From positions 1 through 64,000 of the forward strand of contig NZ_ALAP01000092.1 in assembly GCF_000280905.1 (NCBI RefSeq): a DNA stretch of 64,000 nucleotides. Reading direction: 5' to 3'. Below are positions 17,177-25,665 of the stretch, piece by piece. The notes under the pieces were generated by a model, which saw only the letters and a list, made by a program, of their open reading frames with translations, made no database searches and was not told the DNA's origin. How positions within the stretch are numbered: position 1 is the first letter of the stretch; the number at the start of each line of letters is the position of its first letter. This DNA is from Streptomyces sp. AA1529. GTDB taxonomy: Bacteria; Actinomycetota; Actinomycetes; Streptomycetales; Streptomycetaceae. The position numbers were made by a program, and so were the translations under genes.

Positions 17177-17722
17177 ATGGACAGCGGCGGCCCGGACGGC
17201 GGGCAGCGGGCGACGGCGGAGACGGCGCGCGTCACCGTCATCGGGGTCGGCAACACCTTCCGCGGGGACGACGGCGCCGGACCGGCGGCCGTCGCCCGGC
17301 TGCGGGCCCGGACGCCCCCCGACGGGACCCCGGCAGGCGTGCGCACGGTGTGCTGCGACGGCGATCCGGCCCGGCTGATCGACCTGTGGGCGGATGCCGC
17401 ACTGGCGGTGGTGGTGGACGCGGCACGCGCCCGGCCGACGTGTCCGGGGCGCATCCACCGGCTGGAGCCGGGCCCGGACACGACCTGGCCGGCGCACACC
17501 ACCAGCAGTCACGGGCTCGGTCTGGGATACGCGGTGGCGCTGGCCCGGACGCTCGGCAGGCTGCCGGGACGGCTCGTGGTCTACGCGGTCGAAGGAGCGG
17601 ACACCTCCCTGGGCGAGGGACTGACCCCGGCGGTCGCCGCGGCCCTCGACCCGCTCGTGGAGCGGGTCCGCGCGGAGATCGCCCGCGCGGCCGCGGCCCT
17701 GCCGGACGGACGGCGGCAGTGA
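17177..17722 (+). CDS. [NiFe]-hydrogenase maturation endopeptidase
   Basis: A 181-residue HycI/HybD-family protease that removes the C-terminal peptide of the hydrogenase large subunit after nickel insertion. Family motifs are the N-terminal GVGNTFRGDDGAG (nickel-sensing acidic residue), VVVDAARA, and the His in TTSSHGLGLG. I preferred the ATG at 17177 because GAGG lies nine bases upstream; an in-frame ATG at 17168 or GTG at 17105 are alternatives. It opens the hydrogenase gene cluster. No hypABCDEF assembly genes lie in the window. Confidence 0.85.
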   Translation: MDSGGPDGGQRATAETARVTVIGVGNTFRGDDGAGPAAVARLRARTPPDGTPAGVRTVCCDGDPARLIDLWADAALAVVVDAARARPTCPGRIHRLEPGPDTTWPAHTTSSHGLGLGYAVALARTLGRLPGRLVVYAVEGADTSLGEGLTPAVAAALDPLVERVRAEIARAAAALPDGRRQ

Positions 17723-17902
17723 TCCCGAGAACCCCGCGGGAGGCTCCGGAGCCAGGCCGGGTACGCCGCCGCGCCACCGGCGGCGGACGCGGCACACGGG
17801 CACGCGGGCGCACCCTGCGCAGCGCCCGGCGCGTCCCCGTGCGGGAAGGGGGCGCCGTGGTCAGGCTGGGGGCAGCACATCCACCGAACGGCAGGAGCAG
17901 CG

Positions 17903-19081
17903 ATGGCCGCCGCGCCGGCACCCCCGGACACCGAGGAAACGCGCTGCGTGCTGGACCGCGAGGGCATCGATGCCCTGGTGCGGGAGCTGCGGGCCGAAGG
18001 GCGCACGGTGGTCGGGCCCACCGTGCGGGACAGCGCCATCGTGCTGGACGAACTCGCCGGTGCCGGGGAGCTGCCCTGGGGATGGGGGGTGGAGCTGGAG
18101 GCGGGCCACTACCGGATCGTGCGGCGGACCGACGGCGCGGCGTTCGCCCACAGCGCGGGGCCGCAGTCCTGGAAGAACTTCCTCCACCCCGAGCGGGTGC
18201 GGCAGTGGACGGCCGACCGGGCACCGGACGGAGCGATGACGGTACGGGAGGAACGTCCCTCGCCCGTCTCCTTCGCGTTCCTGGGCGTACGCCCCTGCGA
18301 CCTGAGCGCCGTGCGGATCCAGGACCGGGTGATGACCGGCGGCCGGCACCGGGACGACACCTACCGGGAGCGCCGCACCGGCGCGTTCCTGATCGTCGTG
18401 GAGTGCACCGAACCGGGCGCCACCTGCTTCTGCGTCTCCATGGACACCGGACCCGCCGCCCACCCCGGCTACGATCTGGCGCTGACCGAGGTGGTGGATG
18501 CCGCGGGCCACCGCTTCCTGGCCCGTGCCGGGACACGGGAGGGCGCTGAGCTGCTGCGGCGGCTGCCGCAGCGTCCGGCCGACGAGGCGACGAGCGGTGC
18601 GGCGCGCCGGAGCGTCGAGGACGCCGCCGGACGGATGGGCCGCACGATGCCTCCCGCGAGCCTGCGGGAGCTGATGGCGGGCAGCCTGGACGCCGCACGC
18701 TGGGACGACGTCGCGGCGCGTTGCCTCACCTGCGGCAACTGCACGATGGCCTGCCCCACCTGCTTCTGCACCACCAGCGAGGACGTCACCGACCTGACGG
18801 GAGATCACGCCGAGCGCTGGCGGCGCTGGGAGTCCTGCTACGACCTGGACTTCTCCCATCTGCCGGGCGGCTCGGTCCGTGCCTCGCCGCGCAGCCGCTA
18901 CCGGCAGTGGCTCACGCACAAGCTGGGGACGTGGTGGGACCAGTTCGGCAGCTCCGGATGCGTGGGATGCGGCCGCTGCATCGTCTGGTGCCCGGTCGGC
19001 ATCGACATCACCGAGGAGGCGCACGCGCTGCACCAGGAGCGGCAGCAACACCAGGACGGTCGAGCGGACGGTGCGCGGTGA
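17903..19081 (+). CDS. Group 3b [NiFe]-hydrogenase β-type iron-sulfur subunit
   Basis: A 392-residue electron-transfer subunit like the β subunit of Pyrococcus sulfhydrogenase and anaerobic sulfite reductase subunit A. The N-terminal domain includes RPCDL and an ECTEPGATCFC cysteine-rich segment. The C-terminus carries two [4Fe-4S] motifs: CLTCGNCTMACP and CVGCGRCIVWCP. It relays electrons between the FAD/NAD(P) subunit and the δα hydrogenase pair. ATG 17903 with AGGAG upstream. The stop overlaps the GTG of the cyclic-nucleotide-binding gene. Confidence 0.9.
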   Translation: MAAAPAPPDTEETRCVLDREGIDALVRELRAEGRTVVGPTVRDSAIVLDELAGAGELPWGWGVELEAGHYRIVRRTDGAAFAHSAGPQSWKNFLHPERVRQWTADRAPDGAMTVREERPSPVSFAFLGVRPCDLSAVRIQDRVMTGGRHRDDTYRERRTGAFLIVVECTEPGATCFCVSMDTGPAAHPGYDLALTEVVDAAGHRFLARAGTREGAELLRRLPQRPADEATSGAARRSVEDAAGRMGRTMPPASLRELMAGSLDAARWDDVAARCLTCGNCTMACPTCFCTTSEDVTDLTGDHAERWRRWESCYDLDFSHLPGGSVRASPRSRYRQWLTHKLGTWWDQFGSSGCVGCGRCIVWCPVGIDITEEAHALHQERQQHQDGRADGAR

Positions 19082-19533
19082 AGCACCCCGGGGTACTGGC
19101 AGCGCTGCGCGAGGGCCCCCGCACCCGCCTGCTGGCGCTGGGCCGCGAGGTGTCCTTCGGCGCCGGGACCCGGATCTTCGAGGAGGGCGAGCGGGCCGAC
19201 CGGTTCTGGATCATCCGCAACGGAACCGTGAGCCTCGACATCCACGTCCCCGGCCGCCCCGCGGCGGTGGTCGACACGCTGGGCCCCGAGCGGCTGCTGG
19301 GCTGGTCCTGGCTGTGCCCGCCGCACCAGTGGCACCTGGGCGCCGAGGCCGTCGGGCGGGTGCGCGCCTGGGAGTTCGACGCGGCGGAGGTGCTCTCGCT
19401 GTGCGAGGGCGACCACGAACTCGACCACGAACTGCTCAGCTACGTGGTGGAGGTGATCGGCCGGCGGCTGCGCGCCGCCCGCACCCGGCTGCTCGACCTC
19501 TACGGCCCCTACGGAAGCGGACCCCAGCCGTGA
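19078..19533 (+). CDS. Cyclic-nucleotide-binding domain protein without a DNA-binding domain
   Basis: A 151-residue protein consisting of one cNMP-binding β-barrel (FGAGTRIFEEGERADRFWII near residues 23-42, then LGPERLLGWSW) and a C-terminal helix. No helix-turn-helix is present, so it is not a Crp/Fnr-type transcription factor. It is embedded between the β and γ hydrogenase subunit genes with four-base overlaps on both sides (GTGA). It may be an accessory or regulatory subunit of the enzyme. The phosphate-binding-cassette region is poorly conserved (WSWLCPPHQWHLGAEA lacks the usual Arg-Ala/Ser-Ala), so nucleotide binding is uncertain. Confidence 0.8.
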   Translation: MKHPGVLAALREGPRTRLLALGREVSFGAGTRIFEEGERADRFWIIRNGTVSLDIHVPGRPAAVVDTLGPERLLGWSWLCPPHQWHLGAEAVGRVRAWEFDAAEVLSLCEGDHELDHELLSYVVEVIGRRLRAARTRLLDLYGPYGSGPQP

Positions 19534-20330
19534 CCGCGGCTCCCCTCCCCTATCGCGTGGTGGGCAACCGGGCCGAGAGCGCCGACACCCGGACCCTGGA
19601 GCTGGAGCCGGCCGGGGAGGCACTGACGGGCTTCCGCCCCGGCCGGTTCGCGATGCTCTACGCCTTCGGGGTCGGCGAGATCCCGGTGTCGGTCGCGGGG
19701 CTGCGGGACGGCGTGCTCACCCACACCGTCCGGGGCGTGGGTGCGGTCTCCCGGGCACTGTGCGCGGTGCGGCCCGGCGACCAGGTGGGAGTGCGCGGGC
19801 CGTTCGGTACGGAGTGGGACCTGCCGTCTGCGGACGGGGACCTGCTGGTGGTGGCGGGCGGTATCGGTCTGGCGCCGCTGCGGCCGCTGGTGCGGGCCGC
19901 ACTGTCCGAGCCGGGGGCGCACGGCAGGCTGAACGTCCTGATCGGCGCCCGCACTCCGCAGGACCTGCTGTACCGGGACGAACTGGCCGCCTGGGGGCGG
20001 CCGTACTGCGGCGTGACGGTGGACCGTCCCGCCCCGGGCTGGGAGGGCGGGGTGGGCGTGGTGACCGCGCTGCTCGACCAGGCTTCCTTCACCCCGCAAG
20101 ACACGACGGCCTTCCTCTGCGGCCCGGAGGTCATGATCCGGGCCACCGCCCGTGAACTGCGGCACCGCGGCGTGCCGGCGCAGCGTATCCGGATCTCCCT
20201 CGAACGCAACATGCACTGCGCCACCGGTCACTGCGGCCACTGCCAGCTCGGGCCGCTGCTGCTGTGCCGGGACGGCCCGGTGGTCGGCTACGACCGGGCG
20301 GAGCCCCTGCTCGCCGTACGGGAGCTGTGA
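19530..20330 (+). CDS. Group 3b [NiFe]-hydrogenase γ subunit (FAD/NAD(P) reductase, [2Fe-2S])
   Basis: A 266-residue ferredoxin-NADP reductase-type subunit. It has the FAD-binding RPGRFAMLYAFGVGEIPVSV region, GPFGTEW, the NAD(P)-binding VVAGGIGLAPLRPLV, and a C-terminal [2Fe-2S] cysteine set CATGHCGHCQLG ... C. It passes electrons between NAD(P)H and the hydrogenase core, as in Pyrococcus sulfhydrogenase γ. The GTG start at 19530 overlaps the preceding TGA; the δ gene follows after one base. Confidence 0.9.
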   Translation: MTAAPLPYRVVGNRAESADTRTLELEPAGEALTGFRPGRFAMLYAFGVGEIPVSVAGLRDGVLTHTVRGVGAVSRALCAVRPGDQVGVRGPFGTEWDLPSADGDLLVVAGGIGLAPLRPLVRAALSEPGAHGRLNVLIGARTPQDLLYRDELAAWGRPYCGVTVDRPAPGWEGGVGVVTALLDQASFTPQDTTAFLCGPEVMIRATARELRHRGVPAQRIRISLERNMHCATGHCGHCQLGPLLLCRDGPVVGYDRAEPLLAVREL

Positions 20331-20331
20331 G

Positions 20332-21117
20332 ATGACCGGGTCCGAGCGCCCACGCCTGGGCGTCTTCAAGTTCGCCTCCTGCGACGGCTGCCAACTGACC
20401 CTGCTGGACTGCGAGGAGGAACTGCTCCCCCTGGCGGCCGAGCTGGAGATCGCGCACTTCGCCGAGGCGTCGAGCGACGTCCGGCCCGGGCCCTACCAGC
20501 TCGCGCTGGTCGAGGGCTCGGTCTCCACTCCCGAGCATCTCGAACGCGTCCGCCGCATCCGCGCCGAGTCCCGCCACCTGGTGACGATCGGCGCGTGCGC
20601 GACGGCGGGAGGCATCCAGGCGCTGCGCAACTCCGCGGCCGGCGACGCCTTCCGCGCGACGGTCTACGCGGAGCCCGAGTACATCGAGAGCCTCGCCACG
20701 TCCACGCCCATTTCGGCGCATGTGCCCGTCGACTTCGAGCTTCGGGGCTGTCCGATCGACCGGGGGCAGCTCCTGGAGGTCATCACCTCCTTCCTGGCCG
20801 GCCGCCGCCCGGACATCCCCGATCACAGCGTGTGCTTCGCCTGCAAGCGCCGCGGCACCACCTGCCTGCCCGTCGCGCGCGGCATCCCCTGCCTGGGGCC
20901 GGTGACGCACGCCGGGTGCGGTGCCCTGTGCCCGGCCTACGGACGCGGCTGCTACGGGTGTTTCGGGCCGTCCGCCTCCACGAACCTGCCCGCCATGATC
21001 CCGCTGCTGCGCAGCGACGGGATGAGCGACGGGGACATCGTGCGCTTCCTGCACACCTACAACGTCGAGGACTTCGCCGCGCTCGAACCGCCCGGCGTAC
21101 TGGAGGAGGACGGCTGA
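20332..21117 (+). CDS. Group 3b [NiFe]-hydrogenase δ (small) subunit
   Basis: A 261-residue small subunit holding the proximal Fe-S cluster. Cluster ligands are in SCDGCQ near the N-terminus, GAC near residue 87, and CLGPVTHAGCGALCPAYGRGCYGCFG near the C-terminus. An extra CFACKRRGTTC set also matches group 3 small subunits. Length suits the soluble bidirectional type with no Tat signal or membrane anchor. It starts at ATG 20332 right after the γ stop and lies 84 bases before the large-subunit gene. Confidence 0.9.
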   Translation: MTGSERPRLGVFKFASCDGCQLTLLDCEEELLPLAAELEIAHFAEASSDVRPGPYQLALVEGSVSTPEHLERVRRIRAESRHLVTIGACATAGGIQALRNSAAGDAFRATVYAEPEYIESLATSTPISAHVPVDFELRGCPIDRGQLLEVITSFLAGRRPDIPDHSVCFACKRRGTTCLPVARGIPCLGPVTHAGCGALCPAYGRGCYGCFGPSASTNLPAMIPLLRSDGMSDGDIVRFLHTYNVEDFAALEPPGVLEEDG

Positions 21118-21201
21118 GCAGTCGTCCCGCCCCACGACAGCCGGTCTCCCGGGGCACGCGTCGGCGCACCCCGGGCGGCCGGGAAGAAGGACGGAGCAGC
21201 C

Positions 21202-22643
21202 ATGGCGGAAAGCGGTACACGGGTACTGAGCGTGGGCGCCTCGCCCGCGTCGAGGGCGAGGGCGCCCTCCGGCTGCGCGTCAGCGGCGACAGGGTCACCG
21301 AGGCGCGGCTGAGCATCTACGAACCGCCCCGGTTCTTCGAGGCGTTTCTGCGCAACCGCCGGTACACCGAACCTCCGGACCTCACCTCGCGGGTGTGCGG
21401 GATCTGCCCGGTCGCCTACCAGACCAGCGCCTGCCACGCGATCGAGGACGCGTGCGGTGTCGCCGTGCGCGGACAGCTCGCCGCGCTGCGGCGCCTGCTC
21501 TACTGCGGCGAGTGGATCGAGAGCCACAGTCTGCACATCCATCTGCTGCACGCGCCCGACTTCCTCGGGGTCGACAGCGCCCTGGAGGTGTCCCGTCGGC
21601 ACCGCGCGGCCATCGAGCGGGGGCTGCGGCTCAAGCAGGCGGGAAACAGCATTCTGGAGGTCCTCGGGGGCCGCTCCGTCCATCCGGTCAACGTCCGGGT
21701 CGGCGGCTTCCACCGGGTCCCCTCGCGGGCCGAACTCCGCCCGCTGGCCGAGCGGCTGGCGCGTGCAAGAGAGGACGCGCTGGCCGCCGTGGCCTGGGTG
21801 GCCGGCTTCGACTTCCCCGAAGCGGAGTGCCGTGCCGATCTGTTCGCCCTGGCGGAACCGGGCACCTACGCCATCGAGCGCGGTGTCCCCACCGTGCTGC
21901 CGTACGGGGGTGAGGAGCGGCGCAGGTCGTTCCCGCTCGCCGAGTTCGGCGCGCATGTCGTCGAGGAGCAGGTGCCCCACTCCACTGCGCTGCAGGCCCG
22001 GTTGGACGGCGGCCGGCATCTCACCGGAGCACTGGCCCGGTACGCGGTCAGCGGACATCTGCTGCCTCCCGCGGTGCGGGAGGCAGCCCGGGCGGCCGGG
22101 CTGCCTGATCCGGCGTCGGGTGAGGTCTGCCGCAACCCGTTCCGCAGCATCGTCATCCGCGCGGTCGAGGTCCTCTACGCCGTGGAGGAGGCGCTGCGCC
22201 TGATCGAGTGCTACGAGCCGCCCGCGCGCGCCGCCGAGGAGGTCGCACCGCGGGCGGGCACCGGCCACGGGGCCACCGAGGCGCCGCGCGGGCTGCTGTA
22301 CCACCGCTACGGCCTCGACCGGGACGGGCTGGTCACCGATGCGAGCCTCGTCCCGCCCACCTCGCAAAACCAGGGTGCCGTCGAGGAGGAGCTGCGCCTG
22401 CTCGTCCAGCAGCGGCTGGCCCGCGGGGAGGCCGCGGACGCCGAACTGGCGGGGCTGTGCGAGCGCGCCGTCCGCAACCACGACCCCTGCATCTCCTGCT
22501 CCGCGCACTTCCTGGACCTCACGGTGCTGCGGGAGCGGGAAGCGGACCGGCCGGCCGCCTCGTCAGGGCGCGTCGGCGGACTCGGGCCGGGCGACACACA
22601 GCGCCCAGATGACGAATCCGTAGAGGGCGATCAGCACGACTGA
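21202..22643 (+). CDS. Group 3b [NiFe]-hydrogenase α (large, catalytic) subunit, frameshifted as assembled
   Basis: About 480 residues once a frameshift is repaired. ATG 21202 (GGAG upstream) encodes MAESGTRVLSVGA. The family sequence LARVEGEGALRL then continues from 21240 in the next frame, so one base is missing near 21238-21240. Reading GCGCCCTCG instead of GCGCCTCG would restore it. No start codon exists in the second frame upstream. The active-site motifs are intact: RVCGICPV (L1) and DPCISCSAH (L2), binding the Ni-Fe centre. The maturation protease would cut after the His. The C-terminal peptide is unusually long (about 40 residues) and overlaps the convergent DUF7144-type gene by 81 bases. 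It is either an assembly error or a truly inactivated hydrogenase. Confidence 0.85.
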
Positions 22644-22982
22644 CCAGACCGGGTAGTAGGGCAGCGACAGGAAGCTGCTCACCAGGAGCAGACCGGCGAT
22701 GGCGACTCCGGCGACCCGGGCCCAGAGCGTGAACCTGAAGAGGCTCAGCCCGGTCATCAGGGCCACGATGCCGAGCGCGAGATGGATCCAGCCCCAGCCC
22801 TCCACATTGAACTCGAAGACGTAGTCGGGCGTGTTCACGAAGACGCTGTCGTTGGCGATGGCCATGATGCCGCGGAGGATGCCGAGCACCCCGCCGATGA
22901 CGAGCATCACCGCGGCGAACGTCGCTATACCGGCCGCCAGCGGCTCCCGGTGCGATGCGGGGTGTTTCACAGCCTGTGTCAT
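22563..22982 (-). CDS. Four-TM membrane protein (DUF7144-like)
   Basis: A 139-residue membrane protein with four hydrophobic segments. The loop between TM1 and TM2 has the family-like NDSVFVNTPDYVFEFNVEGWGWIHL pattern (YVF, W-G-W-IH), which I associate with actinobacterial DUF7144 proteins. Function is unknown. Its 3' end overlaps the convergent hydrogenase large-subunit gene. It follows the GAP-family gene on the same strand after 42 bases and may be cotranscribed with it. Confidence 0.75.
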   Translation of the reverse strand: MTQAVKHPASHREPLAAGIATFAAVMLVIGGVLGILRGIMAIANDSVFVNTPDYVFEFNVEGWGWIHLALGIVALMTGLSLFRFTLWARVAGVAIAGLLLVSSFLSLPYYPVWSVVLIALYGFVIWALCVARPESADAP

Positions 22983-23024
22983 GAGTACTCCTCGGTTGCT
23001 CGGCCGGTGCGGCCGACTCGGATG

Positions 23025-23669
23025 TCACGCCAGGATCAGTACGACGAAGAGCAGGCACACGATGATGTTGACCAGCCAGCTGTTGTTGTTCATCCAGTCG
23101 CGCAGGCCGGGCATCGCGGACGCGGCCCGACGGCCCAGGAGGACGCGCAGCAGCAGCGGGGTGGCGGCGACCAGGGTGGTGAGGGCGATGAACGGCAGCG
23201 CGTCGACGAACGAGCTGTGGCCCTGGTCCAGGTGGACGCCGACGGTGAGCATCACCATCAGGTCGGAGGGCATCAGCAGCACGACCAGCAGGCCCGTCTC
23301 GAACGCCTTCCGGGTGTCGGCCGACATCAGCGCGTGCAGCCACTTCGGCGGCTCGACGGTCTCCCGTTTCCGCCAGTTCCGCAGCGCGGCCAGGATCAGC
23401 AGGGCCACCAGCACGTACTGGATCACCCGGCCGACGGAGCTCTTGTCCCCCGAGCTTCCGAAGTCGACGGCGCCGCCCAGCGCCGTGGCGATCCCGAGCA
23501 TGATCGCCACGCCCAGCGACGTGGCGATCAGCACTCCCGTCACGAAGCCCAGGGAGACCCGCACGGCCCGTTGCGCCGTGGCCAGAATGACGGCCGACAT
23601 GATCTGAGGTCCCGCCATCATGGTGATGGCCAGTGGCAGAATCTTCAGACTGTCCATAGGAAACGCCAT
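23025..23669 (-). CDS. GAP/LysE-like small membrane transporter
   Basis: A 214-residue polytopic protein with about six hydrophobic segments and a charged central loop (RNWRKRETVEPPKWLHAL). The layout fits the GAP (Sap, sulfolipid-addressing) group of the LysE superfamily. The N-terminus PLAITMMAGPQIMSAVILATAQR is characteristic. ATG 23669; an internal ATG at 23657 is possible. Substrate unknown. Confidence 0.65.
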   Translation of the reverse strand: MAFPMDSLKILPLAITMMAGPQIMSAVILATAQRAVRVSLGFVTGVLIATSLGVAIMLGIATALGGAVDFGSSGDKSSVGRVIQYVLVALLILAALRNWRKRETVEPPKWLHALMSADTRKAFETGLLVVLLMPSDLMVMLTVGVHLDQGHSSFVDALPFIALTTLVAATPLLLRVLLGRRAASAMPGLRDWMNNNSWLVNIIVCLLFVVLILA

Positions 23670-23914
23670 CCGTGCAGGTGCTGACGACAGCAGTCGCGTG
23701 CCTGCTGCGCAGGCCCTGACGCGGCTCCCCTCCGCTCTTGCGGTTCGCCCTCAATTGGACCAGTGCCACCGTCAGCCGCATCCGAACGTAGTCCGAACGG
23801 GTGAAACAGACGGTCGACCGGACCGTGCCGGGGCCTCCGGTGGGGGCGGCGCCGCGGGGCAGCCGGGACGAGTGCGACGACCTGGTCACTCTTCGTCCAG
23901 GCCGCTCCCCCGGG

Positions 23915-23934
23915 TAGAATACCTGGAGGGGTAT
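23915..23934 (+). promoter_or_regulatory. Promoter with overlapping CsoR-family operator
   Basis: TAGAAT at 23915-23920 resembles a -10 box. It overlaps ATACCTGGAGGGGTAT (23919-23934), an imperfect palindrome of the ATACC/GGGTAT type bound by CsoR-family repressors. The repressor's GTG start lies 27 bases downstream, so autoregulation is expected. Confidence 0.7.
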
Positions 23935-23961
23935 CGGACGGGGTTGGGGAACGGAGTTGCC

Positions 23962-24243
23962 GTGGAACTGTCGATGGCGGCCGAGGAGCTCAAGGCCGTG
24001 GTCAACCGGCTGCGCCGGGCGCAGGGGCAGATCGCCGGAGTGATCAGGATGATCGAGGAAGGGCGGGACTGCGAGGACGTGGTCACCCAGCTCGCGGCCG
24101 CCTCCCGGGCGCTGGACCGGGCGGGTTTCGCCATCATCGCCACCGGTCTGCAGCACTGCCTGACCGATACGGACCTGGCCGAGGGCGAGGACCGCGAACA
24201 GCTGCGGGCCCGCCTGGAGAAGCTCTTCCTCTCCCTGGCCTGA
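23962..24243 (+). CDS. CsoR/FrmR-family repressor (metal/persulfide sensor)
   Basis: A 93-residue all-helical DUF156 repressor. GTG 23962 has GGAG five bases upstream. The two family cysteines are present exactly 29 residues apart (GRDC and LQHC), as C36 and C65 in M. tuberculosis CsoR. The residue matching copper ligand His61 is Gly (ATGLQHC). Loss of that His with both Cys kept is the pattern of CstR-type persulfide sensors, so I infer a reactive-sulfur sensor rather than a Cu(I) sensor. It should bind the palindrome just upstream and may control the DUF302 gene that follows. Confidence 0.85.
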   Translation: MELSMAAEELKAVVNRLRRAQGQIAGVIRMIEEGRDCEDVVTQLAAASRALDRAGFAIIATGLQHCLTDTDLAEGEDREQLRARLEKLFLSLA

Positions 24244-24372
24244 GGCGCCGGCCACGCTCCCCGGCACCGCCCGACGCCCGCGGCCGGTCGGCGTGTCCTC
24301 GCGCTCCACCCGGGGACCCGGTGGGATACAAGGAGACCACCGCACCCCGCCGGACCCAGCCGAGGAGTTCCC

Positions 24373-24768
24373 GTGCCCTACGACCGCACTGTCACTCTCG
24401 ACGCCGACTTCGCCACCGCGGTGGCCGCCGTCCGCGCGGCGCTCGCGGAGGAGGGGTTCGGCATCCTCAGCGAGATCGACGTCCGCGCGACGCTGAAGGC
24501 GAAACTCGACCACGACATGGAGGACTACCTGATCCTCGGCGCCTGCAACCCGCCCCTGGCCCGGCAGGCGCTGGCGGCGGACCGCAGCATCGGCCTGCTC
24601 CTGCCGTGCAACGTGGTCGTCCGGCGCGACGGCGACCGTACGGTCGCGCAGGCACTGGACCCGGGCACCATGGTCACCCTCACCGGGCTGCCCGCGCTGG
24701 AGCCCGTGGCCTCGGAGGCCACCAGGCGCCTGGACGCCGCCCTCGCCGCACTGCCCGGCATCGGCTGA
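24373..24768 (+). CDS. DUF302 domain protein
   Basis: A 131-residue protein made of one DUF302 domain (FGILSEIDVRATLKAKL, YLILGACNPPLARQAL, IGLLLPCNVVV). GTG 24373 has GAGGAG upstream. The domain's two Cys (GACNPP, LPCNVV) are typical. Function is unknown; DUF302 genes often sit with sulfur or metal stress genes. Here it follows a CsoR-family repressor by 129 bases. A strong bidirectional terminator follows. Confidence 0.88.
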   Translation: MPYDRTVTLDADFATAVAAVRAALAEEGFGILSEIDVRATLKAKLDHDMEDYLILGACNPPLARQALAADRSIGLLLPCNVVVRRDGDRTVAQALDPGTMVTLTGLPALEPVASEATRRLDAALAALPGIG

Positions 24769-24820
24769 GCACCTCCGGGCAGCGGCGCCGGCCCGGACGG
24801 CCTCTGGCGCCGCGCGAAAA

Positions 24821-24862
24821 CGGCGGGTACCCCCACGGTGACGGCCGTGCGGGTACCCGCCG
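24821..24862. terminator. Bidirectional hairpin terminator
   Basis: A perfect 12-base stem (24821-24832 with 24851-24862) lies between the convergent DUF302 and fasciclin genes. An AAAA precedes it, which serves as the T-run for the minus strand. Confidence 0.85.
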
Positions 24863-24897
24863 TAGTCATCCGGAACGCCGCCGGCTCGGCGGGGGAC

Positions 24898-25560
24898 TTA
24901 CTTGGGGGGCATCAGCACGGTGTCGATGATGTGGACGGTGGCGTTGGCGGTCTTCACGTTGCCGCAGCCGATCTTGGCGTCGTCGTTGACCGTGTAGGAG
25001 TCCCCGGAACCCTTGGTGGTGAGCTTCTGCTTCTCCAGGGTCGCGTACTCCCCGTCCTTCAGCTCGGGCTTGCCCAGCGGCTTGCCGACCACGTGGTAGG
25101 TCAGCACCTTGGTCAGCATCTTCTTGTCGTTGAGCACCTTCTCCAGGTCGGCCTTCGGGATCTTGTCGAAGGCGTCGTTGGTCGGCGCGAACACGGTGAT
25201 GTTCTCGCTGCTGTTGAGGGTGTCGACCAGTCCGGCCTTCTTGACGGCGGAGACCAGCGTGGAGAGCTCGGGGTTGTTGGAAGCGGCAGTCGCGACCGGG
25301 TCCTGCGCCATGCCCTTGAAGCTGCCCTTGCCGGTCTCGGGCACAGAGGCGCAGGCCGGACCGAAGGTGTCCATGGCCATGTCATCGCCACTGTCCTGCT
25401 TGTCGCTCTTCTCGCTCTTGTCGCTCTGCTTCTGCTCGCTCTTGCTCCCCTCGGACTTGTCGCCACCGCTGTCGTCACTGCCGCAGGCGGCCAGCCCGAA
25501 CGGAAGCACGAGGGCGGCGGTGGCGGCCAGCAGAGCGTGACGGGTGCGATTGCGGTTCAT
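24898..25560 (-). CDS. Fasciclin-domain (FAS1) lipoprotein
   Basis: A 220-residue exported lipoprotein. The signal peptide ends in the lipobox LAAC (Cys near residue 26). A Ser/Lys/Asp-rich spacer follows (to about residue 60), then one FAS1 domain with NITVFAPTNDAFDKIP and LTYHVVG motifs and C-terminal VHIIDTVLMPPK. It resembles mycobacterial MPT70/MPT83, whose genes are SigK-controlled. It lies 105 bases downstream of the molybdoenzyme gene on the same strand and probably shares its SigK-type promoter. GAGTGAAGA precedes the ATG. Confidence 0.92.
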   Translation of the reverse strand: MNRNRTRHALLAATAALVLPFGLAACGSDDSGGDKSEGSKSEQKQSDKSEKSDKQDSGDDMAMDTFGPACASVPETGKGSFKGMAQDPVATAASNNPELSTLVSAVKKAGLVDTLNSSENITVFAPTNDAFDKIPKADLEKVLNDKKMLTKVLTYHVVGKPLGKPELKDGEYATLEKQKLTTKGSGDSYTVNDDAKIGCGNVKTANATVHIIDTVLMPPK

Positions 25561-25665
25561 TCTTCACTCCTACGTGGATGATGGTGCGGTTGCGGATGCG
25601 GATCACGGGCGTGACCCGCGGGATTCGCCCGGCGCCGGAGGGATCCGGCGCGTGCGACGAGCGGT

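Noticed and set aside
14582..17803. A minus-strand frame of over 1,000 codons across the acyltransferase, intergenic region and NsdA-like gene
   Set aside because: Composition is Arg/Gly/Pro-rich and it crosses well-supported genes in other frames; it is a GC artefact.
19078..19533. Crp/Fnr-type transcription factor
   Set aside because: The protein ends after the cNMP barrel and one helix; no DNA-binding domain is present.
25561..25660. A separate SigK promoter directly before the fasciclin gene
   Set aside because: A CGAATC box exists at 25622-25627 on the minus strand, but the nearest GGATCC-like -35 is only about 12 bases away instead of 15. Cotranscription with the molybdoenzyme gene is simpler.
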